13,429 bases of DNA from an uncultured Spongiibacteraceae bacterium (GCA_946480345.1 CAMLJR010000072.1:1-13429), one strand, 5' to 3'; counted from the stretch's first letter, positions 5,650 to 13,236 are shown. Notes: a model not told the origin generated them from the letters alone. Program-made: numbers and translations.

Positions 5650-7308
5650 TCAATCGTGCCGGTAAATATCCATATCCTTAGTTTCGCGAATAAACAGTGT
5701 TCCGATGACGAGCGTCATCGCCGCTATAACGATCGGATACCAGAGACCGTAGTAAATATCGCCGGTGGCGGCGACCATCGCGAACGAAGTCGTCGGTAGG
5801 AACCCTCCGAACCAGCCGTTGCCGATGTGATAGGGCAGCGACATTGAGGTGTAACGAATGCGCGTCGGAAACAGCTCGACCAGAATCGCCGCGATCGGGC
5901 CATATACCATCGTCACGTACAGAACCAGCAGCGTCAGCAGTGCGACCACCATCGGCGCATTGATTTGCGTCGGTTCCGCTTTGATGGGATAGCCGGCATC
6001 GGCAATCGCGGCACCGAGTTCTTTATCGAAGGCTGCACTGCGTTGTTTGAATTCTTCCTTGCTTAAATGCCGGCCGTCGAAACTCGCGATGAGTGTGTCG
6101 CCCACTTGTACGGTGGTGAGCGATCCAGCTGGCAGTGTGTTGTTCGAATAGTTCACGCTGTTTTTTGCGAGAAACGATTTGGCGATGTCGCAAGAGCTGG
6201 TGAAGCTGGCTTTGCCGACGGGATCGAATTGAAACGAGCAAGTCGCCGGATCGGCATTGACGATGACAGGAGCGTTCATTTGCGCGGCTTCAAGCGCGGG
6301 ATTCGCATAATGCGTCAGCGCTTTGAAGATCGGAAAATAAGTCAACGCGGCGAGCAGGCAGCCAGCCATGATGATCGGCTTGCGGCCGATCTTGTCCGAC
6401 AACGCACCGAAAATAACGAAAAATGGCGTGGCGATCAGCAAGGCCAGTGCAATATAAATATTCGCGGTGGCATCGGCTACTTTTAGAATTTTGGTCAGAA
6501 AAAATAATGCGTAAAACTGGCCGGTGTACCAGACAACCGCTTGACCTGCGGTAAGGCCGACCAGCGCAAGAATGACGATTTTTAAGTTCTTCCATTCGCC
6601 GAACGATTCGCGCAATGGCGCTTTCGACTGTTTACCTTCTTCTTTCATGCGTTGAAATGCCGGCGATTCGCTGAGCGATAAACGTATCCACACCGATATG
6701 CACAGCAATACCGAAGACAGCAGAAACGGAATGCGCCAGCCCCATTCTGAAAACGCGTGTTCCCCCAATGTGGTGCGCGTGATCAGAATGACGATCAGCG
6801 ATAAAAACAAACCGAGCGTCGCTGTGGTTTGAATCCAGCTTGTAAACAGGCCGCGTTTTCCGTGCGGCGCATGCTCGGCAACATATGTCGCGGCGCCGCC
6901 ATATTCGCCGCCGAGTGCGAGGCCCTGTAATAACCGCAAAGCGATCAGCATGATCGGCGCAGCAATGCCGATCGATGCATACGAGGGAAGGCACCCGACG
7001 ACGAATGTCGACAAACCCATAATCAGGATCGTTACCAGAAACGTATATTTACGTCCGACCAGATCGCCGAGTCGGCCAAATACCAGCGCGCCGAAAGGTC
7101 GCACGGCAAATCCTGCGGCAAAGGCGAGCAGCGCAAAGATAAATGCCGCTGTTTCGTTAACGCCGGAAAAAAATTGTTTGCTGATAATTACCGCCAGCGC
7201 GCCATACAAATAAAAGTCGTACCACTCGAAGACGGTGCCGAGCGATGACGCAAACACCACCTTGCGTTCAGCGCGCGTCATCGAAGAATTGGTTGCAGCG
7301 GAGTTCAT
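5650..7308 (-). CDS. MHS-family MFS transporter with a ~120-residue periplasmic insertion
   Basis: The protein has 552 residues, against roughly 420-450 for a typical MHS (metabolite:H+ symporter) protein. The ATG at 7308 follows AAGGAA. The N-terminal GTVFEWYDFYLYG (24-36), RPFGALVFGRLGDLVGRK (70-87) and RLLQGLALGGEYGGAATYVAE (125-145) are hallmark MHS/sugar-transporter-like motifs. A second motif-A-like GALSDKIGRK (301-310) marks the TM8-TM9 cytoplasmic loop. After TM9, a hydrophilic stretch of residues about 331-450 replaces the usual short periplasmic loop; it has two cysteines (C357, C373) and a lysine/glutamate-rich helix. TM10 resumes near 452 with the conserved VELFPTRIRYTSMSLPYHIGN. 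Substrate is unknown; uptake of a steroid-derived acid with protons is inferred from neighbours. It could be coexpressed with surE upstream, but a hairpin separates them. Confidence 0.88.
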   Translation of the reverse strand: MNSAATNSSMTRAERKVVFASSLGTVFEWYDFYLYGALAVIISKQFFSGVNETAAFIFALLAFAAGFAVRPFGALVFGRLGDLVGRKYTFLVTILIMGLSTFVVGCLPSYASIGIAAPIMLIALRLLQGLALGGEYGGAATYVAEHAPHGKRGLFTSWIQTTATLGLFLSLIVILITRTTLGEHAFSEWGWRIPFLLSSVLLCISVWIRLSLSESPAFQRMKEEGKQSKAPLRESFGEWKNLKIVILALVGLTAGQAVVWYTGQFYALFFLTKILKVADATANIYIALALLIATPFFVIFGALSDKIGRKPIIMAGCLLAALTYFPIFKALTHYANPALEAAQMNAPVIVNADPATCSFQFDPVGKASFTSSCDIAKSFLAKNSVNYSNNTLPAGSLTTVQVGDTLIASFDGRHLSKEEFKQRSAAFDKELGAAIADAGYPIKAEPTQINAPMVVALLTLLVLYVTMVYGPIAAILVELFPTRIRYTSMSLPYHIGNGWFGGFLPTTSFAMVAATGDIYYGLWYPIVIAAMTLVIGTLFIRETKDMDIYRHD

Positions 7309-7346
7309 ACGAAATTCCTTATCGATTCGAATATTATTTTTCTAAC

Positions 7347-7374
7347 GCTGGATCATCACTATCGATGATCCAGC
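7347..7374. repeat. Perfect 11-bp inverted repeat between surE and the transporter gene
   Basis: GCTGGATCATC (7347-7357) and GATGATCCAGC (7364-7374) flank a 6-nt loop, and TAAC borders both sides. On the minus strand (the direction of both neighbours) it is followed by GTTAGAAAAAT rather than a T-run, so it is not a standard terminator. It could be an operator for the transporter gene, an RNA-processing or stabilising hairpin between two cistrons, or a Rho-dependent stop. Confidence 0.5.
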
Positions 7375-7399
7375 TAACGATGTCCGGCTAACGGAAGAG

Positions 7400-8368
7400 C
7401 TAAGGCGCGATGCCGTTCAATCGCTGACGGCTGTCGTCACTTTGCGCGGTGCCCGCATTTAGGTTGCCATCGATTGTGGAAATGGCGACATACCCTTCGC
7501 GCAGAGCGATGCCTTCGTCGGTTATTTTTTCCGGCGACAGGCCCTGCGCTTTCAAATCGGCGACGATGCCGAGGGTAATGCTGCCGTCCTTCTGCAGGCG
7601 GGGTTGAAGTGCGATCGTGGTGAACGTGCCGACGTTGGTGAACAACACGCCTTTTGGAGCGCCGTTACCTGGATAGTTGATGTTGAGCCCGGTGCCAGCA
7701 GGCAGTAATGCTCCACCATTCGCTTTGGTCTGTAAGCGTGCGACAACATCGACGACGAGCTTGGCGGCCAACGGATAACGATCGTCGGCGGCCGGAATGG
7801 CGAGGCTGACGGCAATCGCAGGCACACCCTGCTGAAGTGCAGCCACTGCAGCGCTGACGGTGCCCGAATGATTGGTCATCGTTCCCACATTTTCACCGCG
7901 ATTAATTCCGGAGATCACCAGATCGGGCTTGTTCGCGCCACTCATCATTTGCAGGCCGATCAGTGCCGAGTCGGCAGGGCTGGCGCTGACACGTTGTCCG
8001 TCGGCGATAAAGGGCAAGGGTAATGGTGCCTTGCAGCCAGTGGTGGCCGCCGCTATGCAGCGTCGATTGGCAGCGCTGGTTTTTGTGTAATTGATATCGA
8101 GTTGCCCAACCTGGAAATTCAATTTCTGACAACCGCCATTGACTAGCGTCAGCCGCGAACCCTGACCGCTTTGATCCGATGCCGGCGCGTACATTTCGAT
8201 CGTGTGGCCCGCAGCCTGCAGTGCATCGGCAAGCGCATTGATGCCCGGCGCGGTACAGCCGTCGTCATTCACCAGCATGATTTTTAATGCGTGGCTCGGT
8301 GCGGCGAATGCGAGCAGCAGGCAACCGGTTGCGATACGCAGACGCGAATAAACAGAATTTTTAATCAT
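7400..8368 (-). CDS. Exported SurE-family 5'/3'-nucleotidase (survival protein SurE homologue)
   Basis: The protein has 322 residues, longer than typical cytoplasmic SurE (about 250). The N-terminus is a Sec signal peptide: basic start, hydrophobic core TGCLLLAFAAP, likely cleavage after SHA at 27. The mature protein opens with the SurE signature KIMLVNDDG. Metal-binding positions look intact: D35 and D36, S67 in DQSGQGSRLT, and N156 in SGINRGENVG. NHSGTVSAA (166-174) is the conserved phosphate loop. Cysteines at 38, 80, 104 and 112 are consistent with disulfides in an exported enzyme. SurE proteins are divalent-metal phosphatases acting on nucleoside monophosphates; a periplasmic member could salvage nucleotides or act on another phosphoester. 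The ribosome site is poor (GGTGGTG). Its link to steroid metabolism is unclear; it may be a bystander. Confidence 0.88.
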   Translation of the reverse strand: MIKNSVYSRLRIATGCLLLAFAAPSHALKIMLVNDDGCTAPGINALADALQAAGHTIEMYAPASDQSGQGSRLTLVNGGCQKLNFQVGQLDINYTKTSAANRRCIAAATTGCKAPLPLPFIADGQRVSASPADSALIGLQMMSGANKPDLVISGINRGENVGTMTNHSGTVSAAVAALQQGVPAIAVSLAIPAADDRYPLAAKLVVDVVARLQTKANGGALLPAGTGLNINYPGNGAPKGVLFTNVGTFTTIALQPRLQKDGSITLGIVADLKAQGLSPEKITDEGIALREGYVAISTIDGNLNAGTAQSDDSRQRLNGIAP

Positions 8369-8474
8369 CGGACACCACCATGGTTATTGTTAATTTTTGC
8401 GACGAGGCGGCAGTTTACCTCAGGGTCGGCGACCATTAAGCCTTTTGGACTATGAATTCCGCGAGCCGCTGCGG

Positions 8475-8529
8475 TAGGGTGGGCGCTGTTCATATGGCCT
8501 TATTCGGCCATGCATCGACCCACGCCCTA
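8475..8529. repeat. Imperfect long hairpin in the surE-thiolase divergent region
   Basis: TAGGG-TGGG (8475-8483) can pair with CCCA-CG-CCCTA (8519-8529, two-base bulge), and ATGGCC (8494-8499) pairs with GGCCAT (8506-8511) around a TTATTC loop. The TAGGGTGGGC...CCCACGCC layout resembles intergenic palindromes I have seen scattered through proteobacterial genomes, but no second copy is in this window. It sits 25 bases before the thiolase ATG, so it would lie in that gene's leader if transcription starts upstream. No clear promoter was identified in 8369-8554. Confidence 0.5.
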
Positions 8530-8554
8530 TTATCGAAAGCAGCAGGAATTGATC

Positions 8555-9757
8555 ATGAGAGAAGCCGTCATTGTTTCCACCGCACGCACCCCGATGGGCA
8601 AAGCATTTCGCGGCGCATTTAACGATACCGAAGCGCCGGCGCTGGGCGGTCATGTGGTGCGCGCAGCCGTCGAGCGTTCGGGTATCGATCCTGCGCTGTT
8701 CGAGGATTGCGTGATCGGCGCCGTTGCGTTGCAAGGCACGCAGTCATACAACATTGGCCGTCTGTCGGCGGTGGTGGCCGGCTTGCCGGATCAAGTGCCG
8801 GGCATGACCATCGAGCGTCAATGTTCTTCCGGCTTGATGGCAATTGCGCATGCCGCGAAAGGCATCATGTGCAATGAATATGATGTCGTCGTCGCCGGCG
8901 GCCTCGAATCGATTTCGCTGACGCAAACCAAACACAAGAATACCTATCGCAACGTATCGAAAGCGGTGCTCGCGGTCGATCCGACGGCGTACATTCCGAT
9001 GATCGAAACCGCCGAAATCGTCGCCGAGCGCTACAACATTTCGCGCGATGCACAGGACGAATATTCGTTCCAAAGCCAGATGCGTATTGCCGCCGGTCAG
9101 CGCGACGGAAAATTTGCCGATGAAATCGTGCCGATGAAATCGGTCATGGCGATCACCAACAAAGAAACCGGTGAAGTCACTTATAAGGAAGTGACGTTGC
9201 AACACGATGAGTGCAATCGCGCCGATACTACGCTGGAAGGTTTGAAATCGCTGAAACCTGTTTGGAAGGACGGCCAATGGGTGAAAGAAGGCCGCTTCAT
9301 TACTGCCGGTAACGCGTCGCAATTATCCGACGGCGCATCCGCATCGGTACTCGTCGACAGCAAATTCGCGGAGAGAAATAATCTGAACCCGCTCGGGATC
9401 TATCGCGGTGTTGCCGTCGCCGGTTGCAAGGCTGACGAGATGGGCATCGGTCCGGTTTACGCGGTACCGAAATTGTTGAAACAGCACGGTCTGACGGTCG
9501 ATGACATCGGTCTGTGGGAATTGAATGAAGCGTTCGCGAGCCAGGTCATTTACTGCCGCGACAAACTCGGTATCGATAATGAAAAAATGAACGTCAACGG
9601 CGGCGCCATTGCGATCGGCCATCCGTTCGGCATGAGCGGCGCACGCATGACAGGTCATGCACTGATCGAAGGCAAACGTCGCGGCGCGAAATATGTAGTG
9701 GTGACGATGTGCATCGGCGGCGGTATGGGTGCGGCCGGCTTGTTCGAAGTCATTTAA
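8555..9757 (+). CDS. Acetyl-CoA C-acyltransferase (thiolase II family)
   Basis: The protein has 400 residues, normal for a thiolase. I start at the ATG at 8555 (AGCAGGA upstream), where [20 protein letters not shown] begins exactly as in the family; the in-frame ATG at 8510 lies in the palindrome. The nucleophilic cysteine is C90 in RQCSSG, the oxyanion and catalytic residues are N324 in NEAFA and H356 in GHPFG, and the second cysteine is C386 in [13 protein letters not shown]. It would cleave a 3-ketoacyl-CoA with CoA in the final step of a beta-oxidation round, or run the reverse condensation. It heads a run with ketosteroid isomerase and an SDR, which suggests a side-chain or ring-remnant acyl-CoA as substrate. 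Whether it is the functional equivalent of mycobacterial FadA5 or FadA6 cannot be told from sequence alone. Confidence 0.92.
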   Translation: MREAVIVSTARTPMGKAFRGAFNDTEAPALGGHVVRAAVERSGIDPALFEDCVIGAVALQGTQSYNIGRLSAVVAGLPDQVPGMTIERQCSSGLMAIAHAAKGIMCNEYDVVVAGGLESISLTQTKHKNTYRNVSKAVLAVDPTAYIPMIETAEIVAERYNISRDAQDEYSFQSQMRIAAGQRDGKFADEIVPMKSVMAITNKETGEVTYKEVTLQHDECNRADTTLEGLKSLKPVWKDGQWVKEGRFITAGNASQLSDGASASVLVDSKFAERNNLNPLGIYRGVAVAGCKADEMGIGPVYAVPKLLKQHGLTVDDIGLWELNEAFASQVIYCRDKLGIDNEKMNVNGGAIAIGHPFGMSGARMTGHALIEGKRRGAKYVVVTMCIGGGMGAAGLFEVI

Positions 9758-9804
9758 GCCGAAGTCGTTTAACTCCAGGTTGTTTAAACCGAAGTATTTG
9801 CAGG
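9746..9804. repeat. Degenerate ~15-bp tandem repeat at the thiolase/isomerase junction
   Basis: Four successive units of 14-16 bases run through the thiolase stop into the gap: GAAGTCATTTAAGCC (9746), GAAGTCGTTTAACTCC (9761), AGGTTGTTTAAACC (9777) and GAAGTATTTGCAGG (9791). The clearest pair is TTTAAGCCGAAGT (9753-9765) versus TTTAAACCGAAGT (9783-9795), 12 of 13 identical at a 30-base period. The last unit supplies the ribosome site of the next gene. It looks like slippage duplication of the thiolase 3' end. Confidence 0.5.
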
Positions 9805-9812
9805 AGCGTCGC

Positions 9813-10193
9813 ATGAACATCGAACATCAAAAATCTGTGGTCAATGATTACATCCGTTTGATGACGGCGGGAGATTGGCAGAGCGTTGCCAATCTCTATG
9901 CGCAAGATGCAACGGTTGAAGATCCAGTGGGTACCGAACCGGTATGCGGTATTGAGGCGATCACCGCGTTCTATAAGAAAAATACCGATCCTTCGGTCGC
10001 ATTGAAGCTCGATTTGCTCGGAGCTATTCGCGTAGCGGGTAATGAGGCGGCATTTCCGTTCGGTGTGTCGTTGACGCTGAAGGGCCAGCGCATGCGCGTT
10101 GAAGTGATCGATGTATTCAAATTCGATGCGCAAGGCAAAATCATTTCGATGAAAGCGTATTTCAGCCCTGAGAATTTTGTTGCTGCGGAATAA
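9813..10193 (+). CDS. ksi: Steroid delta5-3-ketosteroid isomerase
   Basis: The protein has 126 residues, against 125 for the Comamonas testosteroni enzyme. The ATG at 9813 follows CAGGAG. It aligns by eye almost end to end with that enzyme: AGDWQSVANLYAQDATVEDPVGTEP, GNEAAFPFGVS and KIISMKAYFSPEN. The catalytic residues are all present: Y13 (Tyr14 in C. testosteroni), general base D37 (Asp38, in VEDPVG) and D100 (Asp99, in VIDVFKF). It moves the double bond of a 3-oxo-delta5-steroid to the conjugated delta4 position by an intramolecular proton shift in the cytoplasm, an early step after 3beta-hydroxyl oxidation. It lies between thiolase and an SDR in one transcription unit. This is the strongest single indicator of steroid metabolism in the window. 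Confidence 0.92.
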   Translation: MNIEHQKSVVNDYIRLMTAGDWQSVANLYAQDATVEDPVGTEPVCGIEAITAFYKKNTDPSVALKLDLLGAIRVAGNEAAFPFGVSLTLKGQRMRVEVIDVFKFDAQGKIISMKAYFSPENFVAAE

Positions 10194-10202
10194 CGATTGA
10201 CG

Positions 10203-10985
10203 ATGATTACGATCGATTTAAACGGAAAAGTAGTTTTTATCACAGGCGGCACCAAAGGCGTCGGTAAAGGTATTTGCGAAAAATTTTTGCAGGCCGGCGC
10301 CACGGTAATTACCTGTGCGCGCAATGCGCCGGAAACATTGCCGCAGGCCGATGGCCGCAGTGCGGTTTTTCGCGCGCTCGACGTGCGCGATATCGATGCC
10401 ATCAATGATTACTTTGCGTGGATAGAAAACGAATTCGGTCGTCTCGATTGCCTCGTCAATAACGCGGGTGGTGCACCGATGGCGGATGCGGCAACGGCAT
10501 CACCACGCTTTCACGAAAAAATCATTCAGCTCAATCTAATCGCGCCGCTAAATATTGCGCAGGCCGCCAACCGCATCATGCAAAAACAAGATGCCGGCAG
10601 CACTATCGTTAATATCGCCAGCGTCAGCGCGGCGCGTCCATCGCCGGGCACGGCTGCTTACGGCGCGGCAAAAGCAGGGCTGGTAAATTTATCGCGTTCG
10701 CTCGCAGTCGAATGGGCGCCTAAGGTGCGCGTCAATTCGATCATTGCTGGTTTGATCGTCACCGAACAGGCGCATTTGCATTATGGCGATGATGAAGGTA
10801 TTGCTGCCGTGGGACGCACAATCCCGCTCGGACGCATGGCTACGCCGGAAGATATTGCGAATCTGTGCTTGGTATTGGCATCGCCGCTGAGTGCGTATGT
10901 TAGTGGCGCGGCGATTACTGCCGATGGCGGGGGCGAAGCACCGGCATTCCTACAGGCATCGAATTCCCCGGAAAAAAACCATTAG
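10203..10985 (+). CDS. SDR-family oxidoreductase, third gene of the thiolase-isomerase unit
   Basis: The protein has 260 residues from the ATG at 10203. An in-frame TTG at 10197 is better spaced from GGAA (10187-10190), so two extra residues are possible. Cofactor motif TGGTKGVG is at 14-21, NNAG at 86-89, and the triad is S140, Y153, K157, with YGAAKAGL following. R40 in TCAR after beta-2 suggests NADP(H). The family's C-terminal SGAAITADGGGE is present, followed by a tail of about 16 residues. It follows the isomerase by 9 bases, so the two may be translationally coupled. A hydroxysteroid dehydrogenase or 3-hydroxyacyl-CoA dehydrogenase role fits the context; the sequence does not decide between them. 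Confidence 0.85.
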   Translation: MITIDLNGKVVFITGGTKGVGKGICEKFLQAGATVITCARNAPETLPQADGRSAVFRALDVRDIDAINDYFAWIENEFGRLDCLVNNAGGAPMADAATASPRFHEKIIQLNLIAPLNIAQAANRIMQKQDAGSTIVNIASVSAARPSPGTAAYGAAKAGLVNLSRSLAVEWAPKVRVNSIIAGLIVTEQAHLHYGDDEGIAAVGRTIPLGRMATPEDIANLCLVLASPLSAYVSGAAITADGGGEAPAFLQASNSPEKNH

Positions 10986-10997
10986 TCATTCGAATAG

Positions 10998-11036
10998 CCA
11001 ATAAAAAAGCGGACTTTGTGTCCGCTTTTTTATTGG
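10998..11036. terminator. Strong bidirectional Rho-independent terminator
   Basis: A perfect 17-bp stem is formed by CCAATAAAAAAGCGGAC (10998-11014) and GTCCGCTTTTTTATTGG (11020-11036) around a TTTGT loop. A GC core is flanked by A6 on the left and T6 on the right, so it works in both directions. It sits between the convergent SDR and LuxR-regulator genes and ends both units. Confidence 0.93.
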
Positions 11037-11044
11037 ATGTGATT

Positions 11045-12196
11045 TTAAGGCGCGATCGAAGCCAGACTTTTTAATACAAGACTTACCAGCATCGATTGTT
11101 GCGTGACACCGGTTTTCGAAAAAATCGCACGTAGATGCGCCCGTGCCGTGTTGCGGGCGATATTCAATTCATGCGTGACTTCGTCGAGTGTTTTGCCTTC
11201 GGCAAGCAGAATCGTGAGCGTCGCTTCCGTTTGCGTCAGATGATAAAGCGTCATCAATGTTTTCGTCGAAATCGCGATTTTTTCTGCTGGGCTGCTGATG
11301 AAAACAATCAGGTGCGGAGTATGGCTCGGTGCAATATACCGATCGACCGGCAGCGGTTTGACGACTAATTCGTAATCGGGTTTACCCGAGGGGCGCGGCA
11401 GCGACATCGCCTGAATGGCGAGCGGCGGTGCAATTTCGCTGCGCTGGTTTTTTAATGCGATCTGAATTTGTTGGCGCAGCGTTTCGTTCAGGTCGGTGTT
11501 CTTGATATGAATCTGATTGTGCAAGCGCGCGATGCCATCTTTCTCATTGAGAAAACGCTCCGCAGCTTCGTTGCATTGCACGATGTAGCCGTGCTCATCA
11601 AGCGTGATCGAGCCAACCGTGCGACCGAATGTCGCACGTGCGTAAAACTGGCGCTCTGAATCGAGCTGAATCAATTTCACGCCATTGGTCACGGCGCGGC
11701 ATACGTGCGTCGAAAGCAGCGCGACAAATTCGCGTTCATCCGCTGAAAATGCGTTACCGGCTTGTGGGCGGCATAAACGCAATGCGTAGCGGCGGCCCTG
11801 TGTATCGCGCAAATCGATACCGATGACGTGGTAAAGATCATCGTTCTGCAAATACTGTTTATAAAAATCGGTTTGTTCGAGTTTTGCGCGCGGCATCAAT
11901 TCGTCGAGCGAAATGACCTGGTTTTCCGGAAGTTCGTGGAGCGGGTCGAGCGCGTGATAACTCTGTGCATTCGGTGCCCCGGAATGAATCGAAGTGGGCG
12001 GTCGATTCTGCCCGCTCATGAATTGCATTCCAGGGTCGCGACTATTCGGTTGACGCAAAATCAACGTCGCAAAATTCAACGCGAGCAGCGTGCGCAAATC
12101 TTCGAGAAACGATAGAAACGGCAGTTCTTCGAACGGCCCTTGATAAAGTTTATCGAGCAGCGTGCTGTATTGTTTGATATCGAGGTCTGGCAGCAT
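11045..12196 (-). CDS. LuxR-family transcriptional regulator with PAS-like sensor region (TeiR-like role)
   Basis: The protein has 383 residues. The ATG at 12196 follows AAGAAGGT. The C-terminus (about 320-378) is a LuxR/GerE helix-turn-helix: LTQTEATLTILLAEGKTLDEVTHELNIARNTARAHLRAIFSKTG, with the recognition helix near 346-360. The middle (about 190-300) has a PAS-like pattern, GSITLDEHGYIVQCNEAAERFL. The first 180 residues may be a ligand- or signal-binding domain. There is no receiver domain and no recognisable acyl-homoserine-lactone-binding set. In C. testosteroni the LuxR-type regulator TeiR activates testosterone degradation genes; similar domain layout and location next to ksi suggest a like role, but that is inference. 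It converges on the ksi unit and is divergent from the lipoprotein gene. The 12197-12432 gap shows no feature I can support. Confidence 0.85.
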   Translation of the reverse strand: MLPDLDIKQYSTLLDKLYQGPFEELPFLSFLEDLRTLLALNFATLILRQPNSRDPGMQFMSGQNRPPTSIHSGAPNAQSYHALDPLHELPENQVISLDELMPRAKLEQTDFYKQYLQNDDLYHVIGIDLRDTQGRRYALRLCRPQAGNAFSADEREFVALLSTHVCRAVTNGVKLIQLDSERQFYARATFGRTVGSITLDEHGYIVQCNEAAERFLNEKDGIARLHNQIHIKNTDLNETLRQQIQIALKNQRSEIAPPLAIQAMSLPRPSGKPDYELVVKPLPVDRYIAPSHTPHLIVFISSPAEKIAISTKTLMTLYHLTQTEATLTILLAEGKTLDEVTHELNIARNTARAHLRAIFSKTGVTQQSMLVSLVLKSLASIAP

Positions 12197-12432
12197 AACG
12201 GACCTTCTTTAAGCCGCTGATAAATCGTCATTCTTTCGCAGCAGGCGGGGGCGGATTATAGAGGCTATCAAAGGAGGCTGGCCAGCTGCGTTGCGGCTAT
12301 CTATTGGTACTCGTAAGATGAGCCGCCGCGTGTTGCTGAACCGCTGCAGGATGGACGCATAGGGAACCGATGCAACGCGGCTTGCGTCAAACGCCAAGAC
12401 AATACGTTAAACCCTTGCTTGAGGATTCAATC

Positions 12433-12990
12433 ATGAACAAATGGCTGCGCGTTTACGGAATTGCGCTTATTACCGTGGTGTTGAACGCGTGCGGGGCGAT
12501 TCCAGTCAGCACCGATTACGATCCCAACTGGCAAGTGCCTGCAAATCCAACGTACGCATGGATGCCGCGGCCGATGCAGAAAAGCGATCCGATGATCGAT
12601 AACGATCTGGTTGCTGGTCGCGTCTATCGCGCGGTTGACGATCAGCTCGGTATGCATGGATTTACGCGAGCGGCTCGTGAGGCCGAGGCAAATCTTCTGG
12701 TCGCGTATCACATCGGCGAAGAAGAGAAGCTCGACATCGATACTTTTCATTCGAACTTCGGTTATTACCCGTGCTGGCATTGCTGGGGTGGTGGATACGA
12801 TAACGATATTTCGGTGCGCCAATACACACAGGGCAAGTTGATCGTCGATATGGTCGACGCAAAAACGAAACAATTGGTCTGGCGCGGTATCGCTTCGCGG
12901 CGAGTGCCTGATTTTAAAACGCCACAAGAACGCGATAAGTACATTCGCGATACCGTGGCGGCAATTTTCAAGAAATTCCCCCCCCAATAA
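12433..12990 (+). CDS. DUF4136-type lipoprotein
   Basis: The protein has 185 residues from the ATG at 12433 (GAGG upstream); the longer frame from 12370 would hide the signal. The N-terminus is a lipoprotein signal with lipobox LNAC, giving a lipidated C20 followed by GAIP. The body has DYDPNWQVPANPTYAWMP near the start, AREAEANLLVAYHIGEEEKLDID in the middle and the late KLIVDMVDAKTKQLVWRGIASRRV, the pattern of the DUF4136 family of envelope lipoproteins of unknown function. G at +2 does not give a clear inner-membrane retention signal, so the outer membrane is likely. A run of eight C lies in the last codons (12978-12985). It appears to be a single-gene unit, unrelated to the steroid genes. 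Confidence 0.85.
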   Translation: MNKWLRVYGIALITVVLNACGAIPVSTDYDPNWQVPANPTYAWMPRPMQKSDPMIDNDLVAGRVYRAVDDQLGMHGFTRAAREAEANLLVAYHIGEEEKLDIDTFHSNFGYYPCWHCWGGGYDNDISVRQYTQGKLIVDMVDAKTKQLVWRGIASRRVPDFKTPQERDKYIRDTVAAIFKKFPPQ

Positions 12991-13013
12991 TCGCGTTCAT
13001 AAAAACGGGCGGC

Positions 13014-13040
13014 GCAGCGGTTGCGCCGCTGCATCTTTTT
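13014..13040 (+). terminator. Rho-independent terminator of the DUF4136 gene
   Basis: GCAGCGG (13014-13020) pairs with CCGCTGC (13026-13032) around a TTGCG loop, and the stem is followed by ATC and T5 (13036-13040). It starts 24 bases after the stop codon. An alternative fold (GCGGCGCA with TGCGCCGC) is also possible in the same stretch. Confidence 0.75.
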
Positions 13041-13089
13041 ACGCACAATACGCGCCCTCGCGAGCAGCCTGCTAGCTAGGTCTTGTAAT

Positions 13090-13201
<112 letters not shown>

Positions 13202-13236
13202 CACTCAGCAGTACCGTTCTAGCGTTTAGTGAGCTT

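Noticed and set aside
8510..8554. A longer thiolase starting at the ATG at 8510
   Set aside because: The extra 15 residues are encoded by one arm of the palindrome, there is no ribosome site, and the conserved thiolase N-terminus begins exactly at 8555.
8744..9322. A 192-residue minus-strand frame opposite the thiolase gene
   Set aside because: It is antisense to a strongly conserved enzyme, is rich in His/Arg/Phe as mirror frames are, and matches no family I know.
12427..12987. A 186-residue minus-strand frame opposite the DUF4136 gene
   Set aside because: The plus-strand frame has a lipobox, ribosome site and family motifs; the antisense frame has none.
13021..13049. TTGCGC-N17-CACAAT as the ffs promoter
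   Set aside because: The -35 overlaps the terminator hairpin of the preceding gene and the -10 is poor; listed only as a possibility under ffs.
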